A stretch of DNA of 64,000 nt from Aminithiophilus ramosus (lineage in GTDB: Bacteria > Synergistota > Synergistia > Synergistales > Aminithiophilaceae). Under the pieces are notes generated by a model. That model worked only from the letters and a program-made list of their open reading frames with translations. It did not search any database and was not told the origin of the DNA. The stretch spans positions 2,233,453 to 2,297,452 of the forward strand of contig NZ_CP072943.1 of the NCBI RefSeq assembly GCF_018069705.1. The letters run 5' to 3'. Shown piece after piece: positions 53,226 through 60,989 of the stretch. Both the position numbers and the translations under genes were made by a program. Position 1 is the first letter of the stretch. Each line of letters begins with the position of its first letter.

Positions 53226-54490
53226 CGCCCGGTCCTCCTCCGCAGCTCGTCGAGGAAGCCGGGGTAGGAGATGGCCACACAGTCGACGTCGTCGATGAGG
53301 ACCTCCCCCTCGGCGACGAGACCGGCCACGGCGAGGGCCATGGCGACGCGATGATCGCCGCGGCTCGAGACGGCGCCGCCCTTCAGGGGATGACCGCCCT
53401 CGATGACCCATCCGTCGGGCCGTTCCTCGACGGCCGCCCCCAGAGCCGACAGCCCCTCGGCCATGGCGGCGATTCGGTCCGACTCCTTGACGCGCAGCTC
53501 GGCGGCGCCTCGGACCTCCGTCACGCCTCGGGCCTGCGTGGCGGCCACGGCCAGAAGGGGCAGCTCGTCGACGAGAAGGGGAATCTCCGTCCCGTCGACG
53601 GCCGTCGCCTTCAGCGACGAGGACCGGACCGTCACCGTTCCCGTCGGCTCTCCCCCGGAGGGATTTCCGGGCAGGACGTCGCAGTCGAGGCCCATCCGCT
53701 CCAGGACGGCCAGGAGGCCCGTCCGGGTCGGATTGAGATTGACGCCCTCGATGGAAAGATCCGATCCGGCCAAAAGGGAGGCGGCGACGATCCAGAAGGC
53801 CGCCGAGGAGAAATCGCCGGGAAGGGTCCACCGTCCCCCGGGAAGGTCGTCGCAGGGGAAGACGGCCACGGCCTCGCCCTCCCTCTTGAGGGGAACGCCG
53901 AGGTAGTCGAGCATGATCTCCGTGTGGTCCCGGCTCCGCCGGGGCTCGACGACGGTGACGCTTCCCTGGGCCGAAAGCCCGGCCAGAAGAAGGGCCGACT
54001 TGACCTGGGCGCTGGCCATGGGCAGGGTGTAGAGGCCGCCGGTGAGGCGCGTCCCCCGCACGGAAAGGGGCAGTTTCGTCCCGCCGTCGCAGCCGTCGAT
54101 GCGGGCCCCCAGCGTCCGCAGAGGGTCGACGACGCGGCTCATGGGACGGCGGCGGAGGCTGGCGTCGCCGGTGATGACGGAGAAGACGCCGGGGATGCCC
54201 GACAGAAGGCCGCAGAGGAGGCGGGCCGTCGTCCCCGAATTTCCGGCGTCGAGAAGGCCTCCCTCGGCGAGGGGACCGTTCCGACGGACGCGGACCCGGT
54301 CTCCTTCGCGCTCGACGGCGACGCCGAGGCGCCTCAGGCAATCGAGCGTGCTGGCGCAGTCGGCTCCGTTCGAGAAGTGGTCCACCTCGATGCCCTCCCG
54401 CGAGAGGGCTCCGACGAGGGCGGCTCTATGGGAAATCGATTTGTCTCCGGGAACGGTGATCGTTCCTCTCAGCGGCTCGGCTCGGCTCAT
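53222..54490 (-). CDS. aroA: 3-phosphoshikimate 1-carboxyvinyltransferase (EPSP synthase)
   Basis: 422 residues. VPGDKSISHRAALVGAL, LDAGNSGTTARLLCG, SAQVKSALLLAGL, and ELRVKESDRIAAMAEGL are the conserved motifs. Transfers the enolpyruvyl group of PEP to shikimate 3-phosphate; target of glyphosate in known enzymes. ATGA overlap with tyrA. Confidence 0.95.
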   Translation of the reverse strand: MSRAEPLRGTITVPGDKSISHRAALVGALSREGIEVDHFSNGADCASTLDCLRRLGVAVEREGDRVRVRRNGPLAEGGLLDAGNSGTTARLLCGLLSGIPGVFSVITGDASLRRRPMSRVVDPLRTLGARIDGCDGGTKLPLSVRGTRLTGGLYTLPMASAQVKSALLLAGLSAQGSVTVVEPRRSRDHTEIMLDYLGVPLKREGEAVAVFPCDDLPGGRWTLPGDFSSAAFWIVAASLLAGSDLSIEGVNLNPTRTGLLAVLERMGLDCDVLPGNPSGGEPTGTVTVRSSSLKATAVDGTEIPLLVDELPLLAVAATQARGVTEVRGAAELRVKESDRIAAMAEGLSALGAAVEERPDGWVIEGGHPLKGGAVSSRGDHRVAMALAVAGLVAEGEVLIDDVDCVAISYPGFLDELRRRTGR

Positions 54491-55347
54491 GGTCTCATCC
54501 TCCTGAAAGTACGGCTCAGGGCCGCTTCTCGTCTCGAGGCCCCCAGTCGGGCCAGATCCTCCATCTCGTCGGCCGTCGATCGCCTCATCTGCTGCAGAGT
54601 GGCGATGAGGCGGTCGAGACAGCCTTCCAGCGCCTCGTTCTCGGCCCAGAGATCGGCCGTCATCCAGGCCGGGCCCGCGGCGACGCGCGTCGTGTCGCGA
54701 AAGCCTCCCCCGGCGAGAAGGGCGAAATCGGGGCGGCGGTCCAGTTCCTCTCCCGCGGCGAGGGCCAGGGCCGTCGCCGTCAGGAGGGGCAGGTGGCTGA
54801 CGCAGGCCGTGGCCCCGTCGTGATCGTCGGGACCGAGAAGGCCCGACTCGGCCCCGATGATCCGGGCCAGCTCACGGGCCAGGTCGACGACCTCCCCGTC
54901 GGTCCTTTCGTCGGCGACGACGGCGCAGAAGGCCCCTCGGAAGAGCTCGCCGTCGGCGTTGTCGATGCCGCCCCTCTCCCGGCCCGCCATGGGGTGGAAC
55001 CCGGCGTAGCGCCCCGAAAAAAGGGGAGACAGGACCCGAAAGGCCCGGGCCTGAACGCTGGCCGCGTTGAAGACGACAGGGAGGGCCCCGGACCGGAATA
55101 TCGCCTCCGCCGTCCCGACGACGTGGCGCGGAGGCAGGGCCAGGACGACGGCGTCGCAGCGGGAGCACAGAGCCTCAAGCGAAGAGGCCGCCTCGTCGAC
55201 GGCCCCCAGGACAAGGGCTCGGCGGAGAGCGTCGCCGTCAAGGTCCCAGCCGAGGACGGAGGCCGCCCTGCCCCTCAGGGCCAGACCGAGAGAGCCGCCG
55301 ATGAGCCCCGTTCCGACGATGCCTAGATGGCGATCCCCAAGCCGCAC
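54487..55347 (-). CDS. tyrA: Prephenate dehydrogenase
   Basis: 286 residues. NAD motif IVGTGLIGGSLGLAL (about 10-24), FHPMAGRERGG, catalytic His in CVSHLPLL, and GGGFRDTTRVA. No ACT domain is present, so feedback control is more likely at the DAHP synthase and by the leader. GTG at 55347 overlaps the DAHP synthase end by 25 bases with GGAGGAGG upstream. Its presence makes tyrosine the natural end product of this operon. Confidence 0.92.
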   Translation of the reverse strand: MRLGDRHLGIVGTGLIGGSLGLALRGRAASVLGWDLDGDALRRALVLGAVDEAASSLEALCSRCDAVVLALPPRHVVGTAEAIFRSGALPVVFNAASVQARAFRVLSPLFSGRYAGFHPMAGRERGGIDNADGELFRGAFCAVVADERTDGEVVDLARELARIIGAESGLLGPDDHDGATACVSHLPLLTATALALAAGEELDRRPDFALLAGGGFRDTTRVAAGPAWMTADLWAENEALEGCLDRLIATLQQMRRSTADEMEDLARLGASRREAALSRTFRRMRP

Positions 55348-56372
55348 CGGGCCTCCTCCTCTCCGGCGGCGAGAGCTCCGGCCAGATGGCGGACGCGGCC
55401 CATGAGGGCGGCGAAGGCGGGGATGTCGAGCGACTGGGGACCGTCGCAGAGGGCCTCCTCGGGGGCGCAGTGGACTTCGATGATGAGTCCGTCGGCCCCG
55501 GCGGCCAGGGCGGCCAGGCTCATGGGAAGGATCAGCTCGCGCCGTCCCGTGGCGTGGCTGGGATCGACGACGACGGGCAGATGACTCAGCGACTTGACGA
55601 GGGGAATGACGCTCAGGTCGAGCGTGTTGCGGGTGCTCTTGTCGAAGCTGCGGATGCCTCGCTCGCAGAGAACGACGCGCGAATTCCCCCCGGCCAGGAT
55701 GTACTCGGCGGCCTGAAGCCACTCGTCGACGGTGGAGGCCATGCCCCGCTTGAGCAGGACAGGCCTGTCGACGCGGCCCAGGGCCTTGAGCAGGCTGAAG
55801 TTCTGCATGTTCCGCGTCCCCACCTGGAGGATGTCGACGTGAGGGGCCAGCCACTCCACGTCCTCGGGAGCCATGACCTCGGTGATGATGGGAAGTCCCG
55901 TGGCCTTCCGGGCCTCGAGGAGAAGGGCGATCCCCTCGCTTCCGAGCCCCTGGAAGGCATAGGGATTGGAGCGGGGCTTGAAGGCGCCGCCTCTGAGGAC
56001 GGAAGCGCCCGAGGCCTTCACGCCTCGGGCCGTCTCGAGAAGCTGCCGGCGGCTTTCGACGGAACAGGGTCCGGCCATGACGAGAGGGACGCCCTGACCG
56101 AGAATCAGGCCGTCGGCAAGCTCCATGGCGGGCCGGGAGGCGAAGACGTCGCGGCTGGCGAGGGGGAAGGAGCACTTCGTCTCGTGAAGGGCCACCACGC
56201 CGGGCAGAGCGGCGAGGGGAGCCTTGTCGGCGTGGAGATCGACGGCGACGACACAGGGGCCTTCGGGCCAGGGGACGACGCGGGCCTGTCCCCCGCGGCT
56301 TTCGATGTTCTCGCAGACGCGGGCCACTTCCAGGCTGTTGGCGTTGCAGGTCATTTCGACGACGGTCATCAT
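55323..56372 (-). CDS. aroF: 3-deoxy-7-phosphoheptulonate (DAHP) synthase, type I-beta with N-terminal regulatory domain
   Basis: 349 residues. Residues about 1-75 form a ferredoxin-like/ACT-like domain as in the Thermotoga-type enzyme, where it binds tyrosine or phenylalanine. Catalytic barrel: MAGPCSVES, RGGAFKPRSNPYAFQG, VGTRNMQNF, LLKRGM, DPSHATG. First committed step of the aromatic pathway and first gene of the operon. ATG at 56372 has AGGAGG 8 bases upstream. It is preceded by the attenuator hairpin and leader peptide described below. Confidence 0.95.
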   Translation of the reverse strand: MMTVVEMTCNANSLEVARVCENIESRGGQARVVPWPEGPCVVAVDLHADKAPLAALPGVVALHETKCSFPLASRDVFASRPAMELADGLILGQGVPLVMAGPCSVESRRQLLETARGVKASGASVLRGGAFKPRSNPYAFQGLGSEGIALLLEARKATGLPIITEVMAPEDVEWLAPHVDILQVGTRNMQNFSLLKALGRVDRPVLLKRGMASTVDEWLQAAEYILAGGNSRVVLCERGIRSFDKSTRNTLDLSVIPLVKSLSHLPVVVDPSHATGRRELILPMSLAALAAGADGLIIEVHCAPEEALCDGPQSLDIPAFAALMGRVRHLAGALAAGEEEARCGLGIAI

Positions 56373-56403
56373 CTCTCGCACCTCCTGAAATTTTTCAATA
56401 CAG

Positions 56404-56445
56404 AAAAAGGCCGGAACCTGGATGTGAAAATCCGGTTCCGGCCTT
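56404..56445 (-). terminator. Attenuator hairpin with U-run in the aromatic operon leader
   Basis: Minus strand: AAGGCCGGAACCGGA (56445-56431), loop, TCCAGGTTCCGGCCTT (56422-56407), i.e. 15 bp with one bulge, followed by TTTTT (56408-56404). It lies about 30 bases before the DAHP synthase ATG and 46 bases after the leader peptide stop, so it must be read through for operon expression. Confidence 0.85.
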
Positions 56446-56491
56446 CGCCATTCGATCCCATTTCCGACGGGGTACGTCGATGGACTCTCTA

Positions 56492-56632
56492 TCAGGCGGC
56501 GATGGGTTTCGATTCAGCCGATCTCGGATTTCCACGTGATTTTGGACCACTGGCGTAATAGCGCCACTGGCCGTCGGTAAAGTAATAGCTCACGCTGCAG
56601 AGACCTTGCATGGTCCTGTCGGAAACCGTCAT
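56492..56632 (-). CDS. Leader peptide of the aromatic amino acid operon (46 aa, Tyr/Phe/Trp cluster)
   Basis: ATG at 56632 with AGGGAGG 8 bases upstream; 46 codons; TGA at 56494-56492. Within residues 16-26 the sequence YYFTDGQWRYY has six aromatic residues of eleven (four Tyr, one Phe, one Trp), with two Tyr-Tyr pairs. It lies about 48 bases after the predicted transcription start and ahead of an intrinsic terminator and of DAHP synthase/TyrA. This is the layout of trp- or phe-type attenuators: ribosome stalling at Tyr codons would prevent the terminator. The rest of the peptide is unremarkable. Too short for ordinary gene calling. Function inferred from architecture only. Confidence 0.75.
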   Translation of the reverse strand: MTVSDRTMQGLCSVSYYFTDGQWRYYASGPKSRGNPRSAESKPIAA

Positions 56633-56686
56633 TCGGCTGACCTCCCTTCCTCATCGCTTCGCCCCGCAGGGCCCTGTTGGCAAACC

Positions 56687-56714
56687 ATTCTACCGGGCCC
56701 GCCCCTTTTGTCAA
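56687..56714 (-). promoter_or_regulatory. Promoter of the aromatic amino acid operon
   Basis: Minus strand TTGACA (56714-56709), 16-base spacer, TAGAAT (56692-56687): a perfect -35 and a 5/6 -10 match. Predicted start near 56680. The IS target duplication begins at the base next to the -35 box (56715). Confidence 0.8.
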
Positions 56715-56731
56715 GAGGAACGGTTACAAAA
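56715..56731 (+). repeat. Left 17-bp target-site duplication of the insertion sequence
   Basis: GAGGAACGGTTACAAAA, identical to 58251-58267. The long, exact duplication shows a recent insertion. Confidence 0.85.
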
Positions 56732-58250
56732 TGTCGCCGGACAATGGTATTGTCACTCGTGAAGAGGACAGGGAAAATGTCACTTATGACGACCAGGAGA
56801 GACCTACTCATGAAGACAAAAGAAGCAAGGCGCTTGGGGTTGGTGGAAGAGGCTGTCGCGGGCAACCTGACGGTTCAGGAGGTGGCCGATCGGCTCGGTC
56901 TGAGCCGCCGTCAGGTCTTTCGGCTCAAACGACGCTACCGGGAAGAAGGAGCGCAGGGGCTCCTGCACAAGGGACGAGGCAAACCGTCCCGGCGCAGAAT
57001 CTCTCAGGAGACACGGGATTTCGTCGTCAGTCTGGCCAAGGGTCTTTACAGGGATACGAGCTGTCAGCACATGGCCGAACTCCTTGCCGAAGAGCATGAT
57101 CTCGTGCTGAGCGCCAAGAGCATCGCCCGTTTCCTTCGCGCGGAGAACCTGTCCCTCGTTCATCGCCACCGGGCCCCGAAGCGGCGTTCCCGCAGGGTCC
57201 GACGGTCCCGACGAGGCGATCTGGTCCAGATGGACGCCTCTCCTTTCGATTGGTTCGAGATCGGTGAGCGTTGCACTCTCCACGGCGTGATTGACGATGC
57301 CACAGGAGAGGTCCTCGGTCTGTGGATGGCCAGGAATGAGTGCCTCTTCGGCTACTTCCGCGTGCTCCGTCAGATGCTTGATCGCCACGGCGTGCCTCGC
57401 GAGCTTTACGCCGACCGCCACACCATCTTCCTTTCTCCCAAGTCGGAAAAACTGACGATCAAGGAGGAGCTGGAGGACTCGGCGCCTGTAACCCAGTTCG
57501 GCCGCGCTCTGGAGGTTCTCGGAACTCGCTATGTCCCTGCAGGGTCTCCCCAGGCGAAGGGGCGGATCGAAAGGCTCTGGGGAACTCTTCAGGATCGTCT
57601 CGTCGTCGCCTTCCGACGGGCCGGAGTGAAAACGATCGAAGAGGCCAACGTCCTGCTCGCCGCCTACCCGGGAGAGGTCCATAACCCGAGGTTCGCTCGT
57701 CCTCCCGCAGAGGGGGCATCTGCCTTTCTCCCTCCGCCGGACGGCCCCGCTCTCGATCTCCTCCTGACTCGCCAGACCGACCGGAAGGCCTCGGGAGACT
57801 CGACGATTTCCCTCGACGGAAAACTGTACTCCCTGATAGGCCCCCGCAGACGCCCCCTGCTTCTTGCCAGGGGACAGGCGGTCAAGGTCATCGAGAAGCT
57901 CGACGGGAAACTCCTGGCTCTTGTCCATGACGGGCTCTACGATCTCGCAGCCGTCGACAAAGAGCCCCCTGCGACTCCCCCGCCTGTCATCGAGACGAAA
58001 ACAGGCACTCCATGCAAAACGAAGAAGCAGAGGAAGCCGGCGGCAGACCATCCCTGGCGACAGAATCCCGCTCCTCCTGCCGCGGCGGTCGGCTCCGAGC
58101 AAGGGACGGGTTCCCCTCCCTAAAAGGACATCCGCCGCGGAGGAAAGCCAAGGCGGGCTGTTGACGGGGGCGATTTCAGCCCCTCGAAAGCGACACTTTC
58201 ATTGTCCCTCAGACCCTCTTTTTAGATGACATTTTTAGTGTCCCTTGACA
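56732..58250 (+). mobile_element. Insertion sequence, ISNCY / IS1202-like, 1519 bp
   Basis: Ends start with TGTC and form imperfect inverted repeats of about 26 bases (left 56732-56757, right 58250-58225; 16 of 26 match, including TGTC, GGACA and TGTCA blocks). One transposase gene. A 17-bp duplication flanks it. Long duplications are known for IS1202-related elements, some of which make 15-18 bp ones; that subgroup fit is from memory. It sits between the aromatic operon promoter and the EIIC-EAL gene. Confidence 0.85.
56810..58123 (+). CDS. ISNCY/IS1202-type DDE transposase
   Basis: 437 residues. N-terminal helix-turn-helix NLTVQEVADRLGLSRRQVFRL (about 18-38, written here within limits as TVQEVADRLGLSRRQVFRL), basic RRSRRVRRSRRGDLVQ, then an rve/DDE core: D in VQMDASPFDWF, D in ELYADRHTIF, E in KGRIERLWGTLQ. 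C-terminal basic Pro-rich tail with DHPWR. ATG at 56810 after AGGAGAG; upstream in-frame starts would run into the left terminal repeat. Appears intact. Confidence 0.88.
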   Translation: MKTKEARRLGLVEEAVAGNLTVQEVADRLGLSRRQVFRLKRRYREEGAQGLLHKGRGKPSRRRISQETRDFVVSLAKGLYRDTSCQHMAELLAEEHDLVLSAKSIARFLRAENLSLVHRHRAPKRRSRRVRRSRRGDLVQMDASPFDWFEIGERCTLHGVIDDATGEVLGLWMARNECLFGYFRVLRQMLDRHGVPRELYADRHTIFLSPKSEKLTIKEELEDSAPVTQFGRALEVLGTRYVPAGSPQAKGRIERLWGTLQDRLVVAFRRAGVKTIEEANVLLAAYPGEVHNPRFARPPAEGASAFLPPPDGPALDLLLTRQTDRKASGDSTISLDGKLYSLIGPRRRPLLLARGQAVKVIEKLDGKLLALVHDGLYDLAAVDKEPPATPPPVIETKTGTPCKTKKQRKPAADHPWRQNPAPPAAAVGSEQGTGSPP

Positions 58251-58267
58251 GAGGAACGGTTACAAAA
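58251..58267 (+). repeat. Right 17-bp target-site duplication
   Basis: GAGGAACGGTTACAAAA, identical to 56715-56731. The following 58268-58476 is host DNA without a gene. Confidence 0.85.
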
Positions 58268-58476
58268 TCATCGGGCCGATTTGATTTCAAAGCCGGCAGG
58301 GCAGCCCGGCGGCCGCTCAGACGGCGACGGAGACACGACCTCCGCCTCTCCGGGGCGGGCGCGGGCAGGAGACCTGCGCCCCGGGGAAAGGCGAGGACGC
58401 CGATCCGTCGCCCCGGCGGGGCGGGAAGATCCGGCCGCACCTCTCGCCGACGGCGATGCCCCCGTTCCCCAATCCC

Positions 58477-60613
58477 TCACCTTTTCCCGGCCTCGCCCTT
58501 TTCCCGGGGGGAACTCTCCCTCGCCAGGACGAGAAAATCCTCGAAGGGAACGGCAGGGCTGTAGAGATAGCCCTGGTACTGGGTGCAGCCCAAGCGCTCC
58601 AGAAGGCTCTGCTGCTCCTTCGTCTCCACGCACTCCCCCAGAACGGTGAAATCGAGAGCTCGCGACAGGGAGACGATCGTGGCGATGATCTCGCCGCACC
58701 GGGGGTTGTCCTTGAGTCCGCGGACGAGAGATCCATCCAGCTTGACCATGTCGAAGGCACTGTTCTGCAGGTACTTGATGGAGGTATGGCCCATGGAGAA
58801 ATCGTCGATGACCAGCGGAAACCCCATGGCGCGGATGCGCCGACTCTTCGCCTCCGTCTCCCTGTCGGAAAGGAGCGCCTTCTGCTCGGTGATTTCGATC
58901 CACAGTTCGTTTCGCCCCACGGAGCCGTCGGCGATCAGCTCTCCCAGAAAGGCCTCGAAGGCCCCCTCGTAGAAGGTGGGGACCGTCACGTTGACGCAGG
59001 TCTTGAGAGGCCGCCCCAAGGTCCGGCGAAGGACGGCCATGTCGCGGACGGCCCTCCGCAGGACATAGCATTCCAGGTCGTAGAGAAAGCCGGCCTCTTC
59101 GGCCAGGCGAACGGCCAGGGGGGGGGTAGATCTTCCCGAAAAACCCGTGATTCCAGCGCAACAGGGCTTCCGACCCGACGCAGCGCCCCCTGTCGTCGTA
59201 CTGGGGCTGATAATGGAGCGCCAGTTCGTGGCGCTCCAGAGCGCGATTCAGGTCCGAGGCGAGCCTCTTGGCGACGAGTCCGAGCGCCCCTCCTGAGGCC
59301 ATGAGACGGACCGGCACGAGGGTCTCCTCGCTCCGCTCCAGGAGGCCGACGAGGCGGTTCAGGTCGGCCGAGGCGTGGCGGAGTTTCTGCTCCTCGTAGA
59401 GGACGATGAAGGGACGGTAGACGAAAAGGCCCAGGACAAGATTGAATCCCTGCAGGAGGCTGCCCCGGAGGGAGCCGGTGGCGAGGTAGCCCCCGAGGAA
59501 CACCGGCGTCGTCCAGGGCACCGCCCGGGAGGGGAGGGGAACGAACCCCAGGGCCATGGCTCCGTAGGAGAGGAGCGTCGTCAGCAGGGGCACGACGATG
59601 AAGGGAACGAGCAGATGGAGGTTGTAGACGACGGGCAGCCCGAAGAGCATCAGTTCGTTGACGTTGAAGAGCATCGGGACGAAGGCGATCTTCGAAAGGG
59701 CCCTGTCGCCCCGGTCCCGGCTGAAAAGAATCAGGGCGAGAAGAAGACAGAGGGAGCTCCCGCAGCCGCCCATCAGGACGAAGACGTCGATGAAGGTCTT
59801 GGAGACGATCTCCGCAGGAGGCTGCCCCTGGGCTGTCAGGGCCAGGTTGGCCGCCATGGCCGGTTCGAGGAGCCTTCGGGAGACGCCTTCGAGGACGTTG
59901 CTCCCGTGAACGCCGAAAAACCAGAGCGAACTGGAGGCCAGGACGAAGGAGAGGGCCCTGGGAAGGCCGCTCCCGATGCGGGAGAAAAGACGGGTCGCCC
60001 CGTCGACGAACAGAGCCTGAAGGCTCGTGACGTGCAGGACCCGGACGAGGACGAGATCGAGAAGGGCGACGGTCGCGACGGCCAGGAGAGAGGGGAGAAC
60101 GACGGAGACGGCGTCGCTGAAGTCCGCATCGGCGCCGTCCGAATAGAGCCGAAGCCCCCGGAGCCTCCTGCCGCTCCAGAAGTCGAACAGCGACGTCGAA
60201 AGGAGGGCGGCGACGATGGCCGTGAACATGCCGTCGATGCCCATCGTCTCGAAAGCGACGGTCACGTCGGGAAAACCGCTCAGGATGGCGAAGGAGGCAA
60301 GGGAGACGAGGGGAAAGGCCAGAGCCTTCTCCTCCCTGTCGGGCTCCATCCGCGCCCGGCTCAGGGCGGTGAAAAGCGCCATATAGACCGAAAGCATGCC
60401 GAAGGTGGCGTCGACGAGGAGAGAGGCCAGATCGATCAGCGCGCCCGACGCGAAACGGGACAGGAAGCTCTGATAGGGAGGAAAGGGAAAGAACCGGAAC
60501 ACCAGGGAAAAAGAGCCTATCATGACGATCGGAATGGCCATGACGAGGCCCTTCCGTATGGATCGGACGAGGGTGCCGTCGGGCAGTTTTTTCCCGTAGA
60601 AAAGGTCGGGCAT
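58477..60613 (-). pseudogene. PTS EIIC-like membrane domain fused to EAL c-di-GMP phosphodiesterase, frameshifted at a C9 tract
   Basis: ATG at 60613 (AGGAGA upstream). Residues about 1-400 form a cellobiose-type EIIC domain: [44 protein letters not shown]. An EAL domain follows ([18 protein letters not shown]). At 59126-59118 (minus strand C9) the frame is lost; with C8 it would read [15 protein letters not shown] and continue to the stop at 58477, through [27 protein letters not shown] and ECVETKEQ, so all catalytic acids are intact. No transfer-chain EIIA/B domains are seen; the EIIC part may sense a sugar. The EAL is off in this copy unless slippage or a sequencing error is involved. Confidence 0.8.
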
Positions 60614-60762
60614 CGAGGCAGCTCTCCTGACTTTACGTTCTCCGATTCCGTCGAATGATGCCGTCTCCTGTCGCACCCGGCCGGAACCCTCTCACCTCCG
60701 CCCCGGTGAACGATCTTTCGGAAATCCCCGAAAGAGAGCGGGAACGAGGCAAATGCCCGCAA

Positions 60763-60792
60763 AGGATAGCAGACAAGGGACCTCTTTCACAA
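60763..60792 (-). promoter_or_regulatory. Possible promoter of the EIIC-EAL gene
   Basis: Minus strand TTGTGA (60792-60787), 18-base spacer, TATCCT (60768-60763), about 150 bases before the ATG. The rest of the gap 60614-60989 shows nothing else. Confidence 0.35.
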
Positions 60793-60989
60793 CGGCCCCT
60801 CGGCCGCCAAAATTCTCAGGCCCGCCAGGACCCGCTCAACCGGATCCGTCGATTCGGGGACCACGTGAAGGACCCGACCGGCGCGGGTCCGAGGCACGTT
60901 CTTCCACGCCGCAGACGCGTTGCAGCCCGCTTGACGGAGTTTCGGTCCCTCATCGCCTGCGGATGCAGAGGCCGACGGAAGGGCGCCGC

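Noticed and set aside
58245-58272. Outward promoter formed by the right IS end
   Set aside because: TTGACA is present at the very end but the bases 17 downstream (TCATCG) do not make a -10 box at this site.
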